DNA from: Halorubellus salinus
Lineage (GTDB): Archaea > Halobacteriota > Halobacteria > Halobacteriales > Natrialbaceae
Direction: 5' to 3'
NCBI RefSeq assembly: GCF_020567525.1
Contig: NZ_JAJCVI010000002.1
Coordinates: 702,719-766,718, forward strand
Length of the DNA stretch: 64,000 bases
Shown here piece after piece: positions 8,147 to 16,858 of this stretch (its first letter is position 1; each line of letters opens with the position of its first letter). The translations under genes were made by a program, and so were the position numbers. Under the pieces are notes generated by a model. That model was not told the DNA's origin. It saw nothing but the letters and a program-made list of their open reading frames with translations, and made no database searches.

Positions 8147-8764
8147 TCAGAAGAACTTGAAGAGGTCGTCGCGCTTGGCTTCGTGAAGGTGCGTGCGAAC
8201 GGCGTCGTTCAGCGGCTGAATCTGCCCGCGCTTGGCGGTGATGGGCGCGATCGTGTCCTGCCACTGCTGCCACGGCGGGAACAACCCGAGGCGGTCACAG
8301 AGGTCGTTCAGGCGTTCCTCGTCGTCGTCGACCTTGTCCATCTTGTTCACCGCGACCACGGTCGGGACGCCGAGGTCCTCGAGGACGTAGAACATCTCCA
8401 CGACGTAGGGGATCTCGTCCTCGCCGCTGTGGCGGTCGATGATGTCGACGACGCTCTTCCCGTCGACGACGATGACCGCGACGAGGAAGTTCGCCGCGTT
8501 CTCCTCGAGGTACGCGACGATGTCGTCCTTGATCTGCTCGCGGTGGTCCTCGTGGACGCCGGACATGAACCCGAACCCGGGAAGGTCCGTGAGCACGAAG
8601 TCGTCACCGGCCCAGTCGTAGTGATTCGGCTCTCGCGTCACCCCCGGCTTCTGGCCGGTATCGAACGTGTGGCCCGTTATCTCCCGCATCAGCGTTGACT
8701 TCCCGACGTTCGACCGGCCGACGAGGACGACCTCGTCCGAACGGTCGGGACGCGTCTCGAACAT
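8147..8764 (-). CDS. engB: GTP-binding protein EngB
   Basis: A 205-residue TrmE-Era-EngA-EngB-type GTPase. G1 is GRSNVGKST (about residues 16-24), G3 DLPGFG (about 59-64) and G4 NKMD (about 137-140). EngB (YihA/YsxC) assists large ribosomal subunit assembly in bacteria, and archaeal homologues are presumed to act similarly. The region between G3 and G4 is longer and more acidic than bacterial EngB. The gene converges on the GNAT gene, with 42 bp between the stops. Confidence 0.94.
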   Translation of the reverse strand: MFETRPDRSDEVVLVGRSNVGKSTLMREITGHTFDTGQKPGVTREPNHYDWAGDDFVLTDLPGFGFMSGVHEDHREQIKDDIVAYLEENAANFLVAVIVVDGKSVVDIIDRHSGEDEIPYVVEMFYVLEDLGVPTVVAVNKMDKVDDDEERLNDLCDRLGLFPPWQQWQDTIAPITAKRGQIQPLNDAVRTHLHEAKRDDLFKFF

Positions 8765-9095
8765 ACCACTCGTACCCGACCGACGGGGAAAAGCATGACT
8801 CGTTGCGCTCGTCGTCCGACCGAGCGGGTCCGCGCTGGCGACCGAGCGTTCAAGTACGAAGGCGCGGCGACCGCCGGGGCGTGCCGTGAGTCGACCCCGG
8901 TCGCCCGAGGCGGGAGCGTGGCACAGCACCGGGGCGCGGAGCGTGCCACCTGCTCGCCACGACGCCCAGCCGCCAGCAACGCGCCCGGTCAACGACGCGG
9001 CGCGTCGAGCGACGACGCGAGAAACCGACCAGGGCGCCCGGTTCGGTCGAGGAGGACCCCCGACATATTTCTCCGCGGGTCGCGTCGCGTGACTC
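8765..9095. other. Gene-free interval between divergent engB and DUF389 genes
   Basis: About 330 bp between divergent starts. Open frames here translate to Arg-rich sequence and are not genes. The only clear signal is an AT-rich patch, ACATATTTCT at 9063-9072, placed 24-33 bases before the GTG at 9096. It is a good TATA box for a leaderless DUF389 mRNA. Confidence 0.55.
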
Positions 9096-10517
9096 GTGCG
9101 ACTCGTCCAAGTGATGGTGCCGGCCGGGAAACGCGAGACGGTCCTCGGCGTGCTCGACGACGAGGGCATCGATTACGCCGTCACCGACGAGACCAGCGGC
9201 CGCGAGTACACCGCCGTCGTGTCGTTCCCGCTCCCGCAAGCCGCGGTCGAGCCCGTGCTCGAATCGCTACGGGAAGCGGGCCTGGAGCGCGAGTCCTACA
9301 CGGTCGTCGTCGACGCGGAGACCGTGCTCTCGAAGAAGTTCGAGGCGCTCGAAGCACGATACGAGGCGGACGAGGACACGACCGGGGACCGCATCGCGCG
9401 CGAGGAACTCGCGTCGCGCGCCCAGGACCTCGCGCCGACGTTCACGACGTACGTCCTGATGACGGTCGTGAGCGTCGTCATCGCGACCGCCGGTATCCTC
9501 CTGAACTCGCCGGCGGTCGTCGTCGGGTCGATGGTGATCGCGCCGCTCATCGGGCCGGCGATGGCGACCGCGGTCGGGAGCGTCATCGACGACGAAGCGC
9601 TGTTCGGTCGTGGACTGAAACTCCAGATACTCGGGTTCGCGGTCGCAATCGGCGCCGCAGCGGCGTTCGCGTGGTTCGTGAAGACCGTGCACTTCGTGCC
9701 ACCGGGACTGGACCCGACGACCATCGAGCAGGTGTCCTCGCGGCTCACGCCGGACTTCCTGTCGCTCGCGGTCGCCCTCGGTGCCGGTATCGCCGGCGCG
9801 GTGTCGCTGCGGTCGGGCGTGTCCGCGAGCCTCGTCGGCGTCATGATCGCGGTCGCGCTCGTCCCACCGACCGCCGTCATCGGGATCGGTATCGCGTGGG
9901 GGCTCCCCGTCGTCGTCCTCGGCGCGAGCGTGCTCGTCGCCGTGAACGTCCTCTCGATTAACCTCGCGGCGATGTCGACGCTCTGGTACTCGGGGTACCG
10001 GCCGGACAACTGGCTGCGTCGCGACCAGGCGCGGACCGCGACGCTGTTCCGCATCGGCGTCCTCCTCTCCGCGATCGTCCTCCTGTCCGTGTTCCTCGGT
10101 GGGACGACGTACGTCTCGTACGCGACCGCCATCGCCGAACAGGACGTCCGCGACGACGTCGAGCGCGTCCTCGACGAGGACGCCTACGACCGCGTTCGTC
10201 TCGTCGACCTGGAGACGACCGAGACCGACCGGCTCTGGGAGCAGCCCACGGACCCGATGCCGGAGCACGTGGTGGTGACGGTATCGGTGCCGCCAGACGC
10301 CAGCTATCCGGGGCTCGCGGCGGACGTCCGCGCCGCCATCGCGGGCGAAGCGAACGGCGTCACGGTCGAGGTCAGGTTCGTGGAGACCCAGCGCGCGCCC
10401 CGGGTCGACGCGTCGGGAACCGCGTCCGTGGCGACACCCGACCACGCCACCGTCACGCGCTCGGCAGAACCAACCGTACACGCACCTCAGTTAGGTGAAA
10501 TCGCGGTTTCACGGTGA
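9096..10517 (+). CDS. DUF389 domain-containing membrane protein (TIGR00341-like)
   Basis: A 473-residue protein. Residues 1-80 form a small soluble alpha/beta (ACT-like) domain opening [11 protein letters not shown]. Residues about 120-350 form a six-helix membrane block with the family signature [19 protein letters not shown] and [20 protein letters not shown]. The C-terminal 120 residues are soluble and end in a low-complexity tail. The transport or signalling function of DUF389 proteins is unknown. The start is GTG, fixed by the TATA box near 9063 and by family alignment. Confidence 0.93.
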   Translation: MRLVQVMVPAGKRETVLGVLDDEGIDYAVTDETSGREYTAVVSFPLPQAAVEPVLESLREAGLERESYTVVVDAETVLSKKFEALEARYEADEDTTGDRIAREELASRAQDLAPTFTTYVLMTVVSVVIATAGILLNSPAVVVGSMVIAPLIGPAMATAVGSVIDDEALFGRGLKLQILGFAVAIGAAAAFAWFVKTVHFVPPGLDPTTIEQVSSRLTPDFLSLAVALGAGIAGAVSLRSGVSASLVGVMIAVALVPPTAVIGIGIAWGLPVVVLGASVLVAVNVLSINLAAMSTLWYSGYRPDNWLRRDQARTATLFRIGVLLSAIVLLSVFLGGTTYVSYATAIAEQDVRDDVERVLDEDAYDRVRLVDLETTETDRLWEQPTDPMPEHVVVTVSVPPDASYPGLAADVRAAIAGEANGVTVEVRFVETQRAPRVDASGTASVATPDHATVTRSAEPTVHAPQLGEIAVSR

Positions 10518-10552
10518 CGTAGGTTCATCTCGACGGCGAGCGTACGGAGGGT

Positions 10553-11317
10553 ATGCATCAACGAGTTCTACAGGTGCTTGCGGTGGCGTTCGTCGTCGCG
10601 ACCGCGGGCTGCCTCGGTTCGCTCGCCAGTACGTCGAACGACGCGACGCCCGCACTCGCGGGGAGTGACGGCGTGGCGACGAACAGTATCGACGTGCGTT
10701 CGACCGCGAGCGTCACCGCCGCACCGGACCTCGTCGTCGTCCACGTCGCCGTCGTCGGCGAGGGCGACACCGCCGAGGCGGCTGCCCGTGCAACGGCGGC
10801 GGACGCTGACGGGCTCCGTGCCGCGCTCGACGACGTCGTCGACCGCGACGGTCAAGCCGTCGACGTGACGCTCGAGAACGCCGGCTATCACCTGTCGCCG
10901 CGCTACGATTACTCGCGGGAGTCGCGCGAGATCGTCGGCTACCAGGCCACGCAGTCGTTCCGCGTCGAGACGACCGCGGTCGACGCTGCGGGTGCGGTCG
11001 TCGACGCGGTCGTCGATGGCGGCGCGAGTCGCGTGCACGGCGTCACGTTCACGCTCAGTGACGCGGCCCGCGCCGACCTCCGGAGTGACGCGCTTGCGGC
11101 GGCGATGGAGAGTGCGCGCGCCGACGCGGACGTCCTCGCCGCAGCCGCCGGTGTCACCATCGACGGGCTCGCCGGGGCGAGCACCACGAACGTCGACGCG
11201 ACGCCGTACTACCGCGGGTACGCCGAGGACGCCGGCGCCGACGGCGCAGCAACCACGTTCGAACCCGGTGACGTCACCGTCACCGCGACCGTCACCGTCG
11301 CTTACACGTACGAGTAG
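10553..11317 (+). CDS. SIMPL (DUF541) domain lipoprotein
   Basis: A 254-residue exported protein. The first 20 residues are a signal peptide ending in a lipobox (VVATAGC), so Cys at about residue 19 is a likely lipid anchor. Residues from about 45 to 250 are a SIMPL/DUF541 domain, with the typical STASVTAAPDLVVV start and YQATQSFRVET middle. SIMPL proteins are envelope proteins of poorly known function. It follows the DUF389 gene by 35 bp and may be cotranscribed with it. Confidence 0.9.
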   Translation: MHQRVLQVLAVAFVVATAGCLGSLASTSNDATPALAGSDGVATNSIDVRSTASVTAAPDLVVVHVAVVGEGDTAEAAARATAADADGLRAALDDVVDRDGQAVDVTLENAGYHLSPRYDYSRESREIVGYQATQSFRVETTAVDAAGAVVDAVVDGGASRVHGVTFTLSDAARADLRSDALAAAMESARADADVLAAAAGVTIDGLAGASTTNVDATPYYRGYAEDAGADGAATTFEPGDVTVTATVTVAYTYE

Positions 11318-11357
11318 CTACCGGGCACCCACGCTCGAGAAAAGCAGTCGGGAGTCA

Positions 11358-11419
11358 GCAGTCGGCCGCGGTCAGTTCTCGTCGAAGCGGCAGTCGGCCG
11401 CGGTCAGTTCTCGTCGAAG
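11358..11419. repeat. 32-bp tandem duplication of the NOG1 3' end including its stop codon
   Basis: Thirty identical bases starting GCAGTCGGCCGCGGTCAGTT occur at 11358-11387 and 11390-11419. The right copy contains the NOG1 stop codon (11404-11406) and last codons; the left copy repeats them just beyond the gene. Identity is perfect, so the event is recent. Confidence 0.9.
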
Positions 11420-12369
11420 GGAAGTTCGGGCTCGTAGTCGATGACGTCCACCGCCATGTCGAGGACGGCGTCGACGTTCTCGTCCTCGGTGATGCTCATG
11501 TACGCGTCCGCGTCCACGTCCGTCGACCGGTCGCTCTTGTTACAGATCGTGAGGACGGGAACGTCGTCGAACCGCGATTCGACCTCGTGGAGGAGTTCGA
11601 GCTGGGATTCGAGCGGGTACCCACAGTCCGCGCTCGCGTCCACGATGAACAACACGCAGTCGCCGAGGTGCGTGAGTGCCGACACCGCCTGCGCTTCGAT
11701 GTCGTTCCGTTCGTCCTCCGGTCGGTCGAGCAACCCGGGCGTGTCCACGATCTGGTAGCGGAGGTGGCCGCGCTTGAAGTGCCCGACGCCGATGCCTTTG
11801 GTCGTGAACGGATAGCTCGCGGTCTCGCCGCGAGCGGCCGTGACGGCGTTCACGAACGAGGACTTCCCGACGTTCGGGTAGCCGGCGACGACGATCGCGG
11901 GCTCGTCCGGATCGATGTCGGGGAGCGTCTTCAGGTCGTCGCGCGCCGCACCGAGACGGAGGAGGTCGTCCTCGATCTCCTCGACGACGTCCGCCATCCG
12001 CGCGAACGCTTGCTTCCGGTGCTTGCGTGCGGTGTCCGTGTCGGTCTTCCGGAGCTTCGACTGGTACTCGTCGCGGATCTCCGCGGTCTTCCGACTCGCC
12101 CACGTCACCTCGTTCAGGCTCTTGCGGACCGCGTCGACGTCGACGATGGCGTCCGCGAGCTCGTAGTAGAACGGGTCGATGGTGGAGAAGTCCGGCCACG
12201 CGGTGACGACGTTCTCCAGGTTGTCCGAGAGGATGTTCGACGCGGTCGTCAGCATCGACTGCTGGGCCTCCAGTCCGGACTTCGCGCGTCCGGAGCGCGC
12301 CGCCCGCGAGAACGCCTTGTCGATGAGTTCCTCCGACCGTGGTGTCGTGGGGAGGTTCTCGAAAATCAT
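11404..12369 (-). CDS. NOG1 family GTP-binding protein
   Basis: A 321-residue GTPase of the Obg/NOG1 group. A helical N-terminal domain of about 150 residues opens MIFENLPTTPRSEELIDKAF. The G domain follows, with G1 GYPNVGKSS, switch region YPFTTKGIGVGH, G3 DTPGLLDRP and G4 NKSD. NOG1 proteins act in large-subunit ribosome assembly. Archaeal versions are about half the size of eukaryotic Nog1. I chose the ATG at 12369; the TTG two codons upstream is less likely. Its 3' end is duplicated just beyond the stop. Confidence 0.94.
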   Translation of the reverse strand: MIFENLPTTPRSEELIDKAFSRAARSGRAKSGLEAQQSMLTTASNILSDNLENVVTAWPDFSTIDPFYYELADAIVDVDAVRKSLNEVTWASRKTAEIRDEYQSKLRKTDTDTARKHRKQAFARMADVVEEIEDDLLRLGAARDDLKTLPDIDPDEPAIVVAGYPNVGKSSFVNAVTAARGETASYPFTTKGIGVGHFKRGHLRYQIVDTPGLLDRPEDERNDIEAQAVSALTHLGDCVLFIVDASADCGYPLESQLELLHEVESRFDDVPVLTICNKSDRSTDVDADAYMSITEDENVDAVLDMAVDVIDYEPELPFDEN

Positions 12370-12464
12370 GTCCAAGCGTACACGACTAGGACGTAAAAAC
12401 GCGTCTATCGGGGCGTGGGCGTGTCACGCCGCGGCGTACCTGCGAGTCGGTCGGTGTCGAGGCG

Positions 12465-13571
12465 TCAGCGACTGTCGAGGAACTCGCCGGGGCACCACGC
12501 CCAGAGGTCCTCGCCGTCGGTGAAGTGGACGCCCCACCACGTGTAGCCGTCCTCGTCGACGGGTCCGTTCACGACCTGGCCGTCGGTGTCCGCGGGCATT
12601 ACCTTGATCGCGGTGGCGTCGAGTCCGGGTTGTTCGCGGACGTAGACGTCGGCGGTGGTCTCGACGAGTTCGTCCATGACGAACTCCTGGGGGGTGCCGG
12701 CGTCGAGGTACTGTTCGACCGACCACCCCCAGACGTCCTGGTCCTGCCAGTGCAGCCCCCACCACGTGTAGCCGTCCTCGTCGACGGGCCCGTTCACGAT
12801 TTCCGCGGGGGATTCGGCGGGGATGGTGTCGACGAGCGCGGCGTCGGTGCCGGGTTGTTCGCGCGTGTTGAGGTCGGCCGTGTTGTGGACGACGTCGCCG
12901 TCGGTGAACGTCGGGTCGCTGCCGCCACCGCCGCTGTCGCCGTCGTCGACGAGCGACATGAGGTAGTCCCAGTCGAACGTGCTGCCTGGGTCCTGTTTCC
13001 CGCCGGTGACCTGGTCGCAGTCGTACGGCGACGGCACCTGTTCGTGCCCGATGACGCCGCCCTCGCCGTCGTACGCGCTACAGGGCGCGAGGTCGTACGT
13101 CGGGTGCTGGGCGGGGACGTCGTACGCGTCACAGACGTACTGGATGATGTCGGCGGTCTGCTGGTAGATGGCGTCGCTGAACTCGGTCTCGTCGGCGTAC
13201 CCTTCGAGTTCGATGGAGACGCCGGTGTCGTTGTAGGGGCCGTTGCCCTGCGTCCACGCGACGTCGTCGAGGCGCACCATCTTCGTTATCTGTCCGGGTT
13301 GGTTCCCGACGACGTAGTGACTGGAGACGTTCGCGTCGGGGTTCTGGAACCAGTTGATGGCGCTCCCGTCGCTTCCTTCGATGGTGTGGACGACGATCCA
13401 GCGGACGTCGCCTGCCGTACGGTCCGCGTACTCGAAGTTGCTGTCGTCGGCGGGCCGCCAGTCGTCGGTGGGGTCGGTCGCTGCGCTGGTGGTGGTCGCG
13501 AGGCCGCCGAGTGCGAGGGCGCCCAGTCCGGTGCCGGTCGCGCGGAGGATGTCTCGTCGAGACCCGTTCAT
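12465..13571 (-). CDS. Secreted N-acetylmuramoyl-L-alanine amidase-like protein with tandem SH3-like domains
   Basis: A 368-residue exported protein. A Tat signal (SRRDILRATGTG, then a hydrophobic stretch) precedes an Amidase_2/PGRP-like domain: IVVHTIEGSDGSAINWF, VSSHYVVG, SIELEGY and GVIGHEQVPSP supply the His/Glu/Cys-type zinc-site pattern. After a Gly-rich linker there are two copies of a bacterial SH3-like domain, each with TREQPG or VREQPG and DEDGYTWWG. The enzyme family cleaves peptidoglycan, which haloarchaea lack, so it probably acts on foreign cell walls or another substrate. The upstream ATG at 13586 is an alternative start. Confidence 0.88.
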   Translation of the reverse strand: MNGSRRDILRATGTGLGALALGGLATTTSAATDPTDDWRPADDSNFEYADRTAGDVRWIVVHTIEGSDGSAINWFQNPDANVSSHYVVGNQPGQITKMVRLDDVAWTQGNGPYNDTGVSIELEGYADETEFSDAIYQQTADIIQYVCDAYDVPAQHPTYDLAPCSAYDGEGGVIGHEQVPSPYDCDQVTGGKQDPGSTFDWDYLMSLVDDGDSGGGGSDPTFTDGDVVHNTADLNTREQPGTDAALVDTIPAESPAEIVNGPVDEDGYTWWGLHWQDQDVWGWSVEQYLDAGTPQEFVMDELVETTADVYVREQPGLDATAIKVMPADTDGQVVNGPVDEDGYTWWGVHFTDGEDLWAWCPGEFLDSR

Positions 13572-13691
13572 GGGACGCGAACGCATACCGAGGACGGATT
13601 GTTGAAGCTTGTTGAACCGCGAGCAACGACAAGGCAGTTTCCAATAGCTATCACCAACGGTTGTGGCCCGTGTGTCCGTCGGTGGCGGTCG

Positions 13692-14033
13692 TTACCGGCG
13701 CGACGCCAGCTCCTCGCGGAGCGCGTCCAGCGGGACGTCCTTCATCGCGAGCAGCACGAGCAGGTGGTAGACGATGTCCGCGCTCTCGTGAGCCATCTCG
13801 TCGTGGTCGTCGTCCTTCGCGGCGAGCACGAGCTCCGTCGTCTCCTCGCCGAGCTTCTCCAGGACCGCGTTCTCGCCCTTCTCGTGCGTGAACAGCGACG
13901 CCGTGTACGAGTCCTCGGGAAGCTCGCGCTTGCGGTCCTCGATGACCGCGAACAGCTCCTCGAGGATCTCGTCCGCGGACTCCCCCGCGGTCTCCTCGCC
14001 CACCTCGGCGTCGTCGGCGTCGGGGTCGGTCAT
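13692..14033 (-). CDS. hisE: Phosphoribosyl-ATP pyrophosphatase
   Basis: A 113-residue all-alpha NTP pyrophosphatase for step two of histidine biosynthesis. Motifs are SYTASLF (about 42-48), KGENAVLEKLGEETTE (about 52-67) and the E-x-x-D-like HESADIVYHLLVLL (about 81-94), which bind Mg and the triphosphate. It carries an acidic N-terminal extension of about 25 residues. Its ATG overlaps the stop of the DUF151 gene by 4 bp (ATGA), so the two are translationally coupled. Confidence 0.95.
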   Translation of the reverse strand: MTDPDADDAEVGEETAGESADEILEELFAVIEDRKRELPEDSYTASLFTHEKGENAVLEKLGEETTELVLAAKDDDHDEMAHESADIVYHLLVLLAMKDVPLDALREELASRR

Positions 14034-14479
14034 GGGTAGTCGGTCACCTCGCGGACGTCGTCGAACTCGTCGAACTCCGCGGGGTCGCTCCGGCCGCTCT
14101 CGAAGACGGCTTCGGTCATCTCGATGGGGACGTTCGTGCGCGCAGCCAGCGCCAAGCAGTCGCTCGGGCGCGCATCGACGATCGTCTCGCCGCGGGGCGT
14201 CGCCAGGTGGAGGTCCGCGATGTACGTCTTGTCCTCCACGCGACTGACGACGACCTTCTCGACGCGCCCGCCGAGTTCCTCCATGACGTCGAGCAGGAGG
14301 TCGTGCGTGAGCGGTCGCCCGATGTCGGTCGCGTCCATCCCGCGGGCGATGGCGAGCGCCTCCTCGCCGCCGACGAAGATGGGGACGACGTCGTCCCGGT
14401 CGTCGACCGCGAGGAGGACCACTGGTGCCGGCCCGTCGTGGGTCGCTGCCACGCGAACCGAGTCAATCGTCGCATGCAT
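14030..14479 (-). CDS. Bifunctional nuclease (DUF151) family protein
   Basis: A 149-residue protein of the DUF151/bifunctional nuclease family. Typical stretches are PIFVGGEEALAIARGMD, RPLTHDLLLDVMEELGG and VDARPSDCLALAARTNVPI. Some plant and bacterial relatives have RNase and DNase activity; the archaeal role is untested. I chose ATG 14479 (MHATIDSV), because this is the conserved N-terminus. It sits directly before hisE with a 4-bp overlap. Confidence 0.93.
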   Translation of the reverse strand: MHATIDSVRVAATHDGPAPVVLLAVDDRDDVVPIFVGGEEALAIARGMDATDIGRPLTHDLLLDVMEELGGRVEKVVVSRVEDKTYIADLHLATPRGETIVDARPSDCLALAARTNVPIEMTEAVFESGRSDPAEFDEFDDVREVTDYP

Positions 14480-14570
14480 AGCCGTTCGGTCGCTCGCCAG
14501 CGGGAAAAACACACCTACTCGGGGCGGGTCTCGCTTCGAGACGGTGGTCGTCGACGGGAGCGTGCGCCGG

Positions 14571-15170
14571 TCAGGCGTCGACCGCGACCGAGTCGAAGAA
14601 CGCGAGGTCGTGGATGCGCGAGTCGGTCGTCAGCTCGGGATGGAAGCTCGTCCCGACGACCGCGCCCTGTCTCACGGCGACGGGGTTGTCGTCCCAGGAC
14701 GCGAGCACGTCGACGTCGTCGCCGACCGCGTCGATGACGGGCGCACGGATGAACACCGCGGGGAACGGGTCGTCGAGCCCTGCGACGTCCAGGGGTGCCT
14801 CGAAGCTGTCCTTCTGGCGGCCGAACGCGTTCCGGTCGACGGAGACGTCGAGGACCCCGAGTTCGTCGACGCGGTCGTCCTTCGCGTCCCGGGACGCGAC
14901 GATGAGGCCCGCGCACGTCGCCAGCAGTGGCTTCCCGGCGTCGACGTGCGCGACGATCTCCGGCGCGATACCTTCGTCGTGGAGGAGTCGCGAGATGGCG
15001 GTCGACTCGCCGCCCGGGAGCAGGAGGACGTCGCACTCGGGGACGGTCCCGGACTGGCGTATCTCGTGGACGACCACGTCCTCGCCGTGCGCGCGGCCCG
15101 CGCGCCGGATGGCGTCGGCGTGCTCGGAGACGTCGCCCTGGACGGCGACGACGCCCGCAATCAGTGTCAT
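14571..15170 (-). CDS. pdxT: Pyridoxal 5'-phosphate synthase glutaminase subunit
   Basis: A 199-residue class I glutamine amidotransferase that supplies ammonia to PdxS. Features are GVVAVQGDVSEH (about 5-16), LLLPGGESTAISRLL (about 49-63), the nucleophile elbow ATCAGLIV with the catalytic Cys near residue 86, and the His-x-Glu pair in SFHPELT near 176-182. pdxS is not in this window. The start at 15170 gives the canonical MTLIAGVVAVQG; nine upstream codons are ignored. Confidence 0.95.
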   Translation of the reverse strand: MTLIAGVVAVQGDVSEHADAIRRAGRAHGEDVVVHEIRQSGTVPECDVLLLPGGESTAISRLLHDEGIAPEIVAHVDAGKPLLATCAGLIVASRDAKDDRVDELGVLDVSVDRNAFGRQKDSFEAPLDVAGLDDPFPAVFIRAPVIDAVGDDVDVLASWDDNPVAVRQGAVVGTSFHPELTTDSRIHDLAFFDSVAVDA

Positions 15171-15242
15171 GACCGACGCTAGGCGACGTGAGAACAAAAA
15201 CGGACGGCATCCGTCCGCGGGCGATTCGAGCCGGCGTCCGCG

Positions 15243-15289
15243 TCAGAGTGCGGCCGACGAGAACGGCCCTGCTTCAGAGTGCGGCCGAC
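15243..15289. repeat. 31-bp tandem duplication at the secG stop codon
   Basis: TCAGAGTGCGGCCGAC occurs at 15243-15258 and 15274-15289. The right copy is the last codons plus stop of secG on the minus strand. The left copy repeats stop and codons downstream. Confidence 0.85.
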
Positions 15290-15435
15290 AGGACGAGCAC
15301 GAAGACGCCGAAGAGCGCGCCGATGGCGACGACGGTACGGGGGTCGATGCGGATTGCGTTACGGTCCTCGGCGTCGAAGTACCGGACGAGGCCCGCACTG
15401 GACATCAGGCCGCCGGAGTTCTGACCACTGCTCAT
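15274..15435 (-). CDS. secG: Preprotein translocase Sec61-beta subunit
   Basis: A 53-residue tail-anchored protein. A short Ser/Gly-rich N-terminus ([20 protein letters not shown]) leads to one C-terminal membrane helix ([19 protein letters not shown]). The order and spacing match archaeal Sec61-beta, the small third subunit of the SecYE translocon. Size and the [10 protein letters not shown] motif make the call secure despite the short length. Its 3' end is tandemly duplicated just past the stop. Confidence 0.95.
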   Translation of the reverse strand: MSSGQNSGGLMSSAGLVRYFDAEDRNAIRIDPRTVVAIGALFGVFVLVLSAAL

Positions 15436-15620
15436 AGACGTCTCTCGGCGGCGCGACCCACTAAACCTTTCGACCCGCGAATTCGCGTGATTCGCGTGAG
15501 TCGCGTCGCGTTCGACCGCGATCGGGCAACGAGCGGCGGGTCTCCGTGGTCGGCTGGACGAGGCGACCACCCGTCAACCAAACCCTTAACCGGTCCGGTG
15601 GGCAAGTTCGCATCGACACG

Positions 15621-15890
15621 ATGACGGTGACACTCAAGGACTTCTACGCGGACTGGTGTGGCCCCTGCAAGACCCAGGACCCCATCCTCGATGAGCTCGA
15701 GGCGGACTGGGAGGGCCGCTTCCAGGTCGAGAAGGTGAACGTCGACGAGGAGCAGGACGTCGCGAACGAGTACCAGGTTCGGTCGCTCCCGACGCTCGTC
15801 GTCGAGAACGACGACGGCATCGTCGAGCGGTTCGTCGGCGTCACGCAGCGCGAGGACCTCGAGGACGCCCTCGAGCAGGCCGGCGCGTAA
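15621..15890 (+). CDS. Thioredoxin
   Basis: An 89-residue thioredoxin-fold protein with the canonical WCGPC active site (Cys 13 and 16) and the cis-Pro region SLPTLVV. It is shorter than E. coli thioredoxin because the first beta-alpha unit is trimmed. An AT-rich CCTTAACCG at 15583-15591 lies 30-38 bases before the ATG and is a plausible TATA box. It reduces protein disulfides in the cytoplasm. In-frame sequence upstream of 15621 is not conserved. Confidence 0.95.
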   Translation: MTVTLKDFYADWCGPCKTQDPILDELEADWEGRFQVEKVNVDEEQDVANEYQVRSLPTLVVENDDGIVERFVGVTQREDLEDALEQAGA

Positions 15891-16003
15891 GCGACGTCAC
15901 CAGTTCCCTTCGTTCTTCGACGGTCGCGAGCGACCGCGCTGGGTCGGCTTCCCTGGAACGGTCGCGGTGGCTGGGTCGGCCGCAGAGTGGTCGCAGCAGG
16001 TGT

Positions 16004-16672
16004 CTACTGGAACTTGACGCCGACGTCGTGCATGCCGTCGTTGTGGCGGGCGATGTTGATGACGAGTGGCGTCACCGATTCGACCTCGCTCGCGTTCGCG
16101 ATGGGGCCGGCGTCGAGCGGTCGGAGTCCCTCGATGGCGGCGGCGAGCTGGGAGACGGTGTCCTTCGCGTCGGGGTCGTCGCCGACCAGTAGCGTGTCCA
16201 GGTCGAGGTCGACGTCGAGGTTCGCGAGGCGGTCGGCGCTGAGGTTGTGGAACGCGCCGACGACGGGGACGTCGTCGGGGGCGGCGCGCGCGGCGAGCGC
16301 GGTGACGCTCCCCGCACTCGGCGCGTGATAGTGCATGCCGTCCTCGTCGCCCTTCATCCCGACCGCCGGGGAGACGAGGACGGTCTCGGCGTCGAGTTTG
16401 TCGGCGACGGCGTCGACCGTATCGCCGACGTGGTACGGCGGGACGGCGAGCACGACGACGTCCGCGCGGTCGGCCGCCATCGCGTTCTCGAACCCCTTCA
16501 CCGACACCTCGCGGCCGCGCGAGTCGAGTTCGGTCTCGTACTCCTCGGCTTTCGCTCGCGCCTTCTCGGGGTCACGCGAGCCGATGATGACCTCGTGGTC
16601 GGTGTCGTACGCCCAGCGGAGCGCGAGCCCTTGCCCGATGTCGCCGGTACCGCCGAGTAGTGCGATTCGCAT
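16004..16672 (-). CDS. npdG: NADPH-dependent F420 reductase
   Basis: A 222-residue F420:NADP oxidoreductase (Fno). The N-terminal Rossmann motif is LLGGTGDIGQGLALRWA. GSRDPEKA near residue 31 is the NADP phosphate-binding segment, and AVPPYHV follows near 76. The C-terminal helices form the F420 pocket (LVGDDPDAKDTV). It moves hydride between F420H2 and NADP+. With cofE and mer about 11 kb away, this shows a working F420 economy. The ATG at 16672 is the family start. Confidence 0.93.
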   Translation of the reverse strand: MRIALLGGTGDIGQGLALRWAYDTDHEVIIGSRDPEKARAKAEEYETELDSRGREVSVKGFENAMAADRADVVVLAVPPYHVGDTVDAVADKLDAETVLVSPAVGMKGDEDGMHYHAPSAGSVTALAARAAPDDVPVVGAFHNLSADRLANLDVDLDLDTLLVGDDPDAKDTVSQLAAAIEGLRPLDAGPIANASEVESVTPLVINIARHNDGMHDVGVKFQ

Positions 16673-16826
16673 GCGTCATCGTGCGTGTGGCGTGCGATTA
16701 AGCGTTTGGAACACGGTCGTCCTGTCGAAAGATCTGGTCGCTGCTGGCAGCGAGGCGACGGTGTCGAGCCTGGTCGCCGGTGTCAGTATTCGGCGACTAC
16801 CTCCCAGTAGATGACACCTACAGTAC

Positions 16827-16835
16827 TAGTTTATG
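16827..16835 (+). promoter_or_regulatory. TATA box of the receiver-PAS gene
   Basis: TAGTTTATG lies 24-32 bases before the ATG at 16859, which predicts initiation at or next to the start codon. A GGAGGTG at 16842-16848 resembles a Shine-Dalgarno, but would fall upstream of that transcript start. Confidence 0.6.
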
Positions 16836-16858
16836 CTGGTAGGAGGTGTACGTTCGTC

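Noticed and set aside
16842..16848. GGAGGTG as ribosome binding site of the receiver-PAS gene
   Set aside because: The TATA box at 16827-16835 predicts transcription starting at the ATG, so the motif would not be in the mRNA. Not fully excluded.
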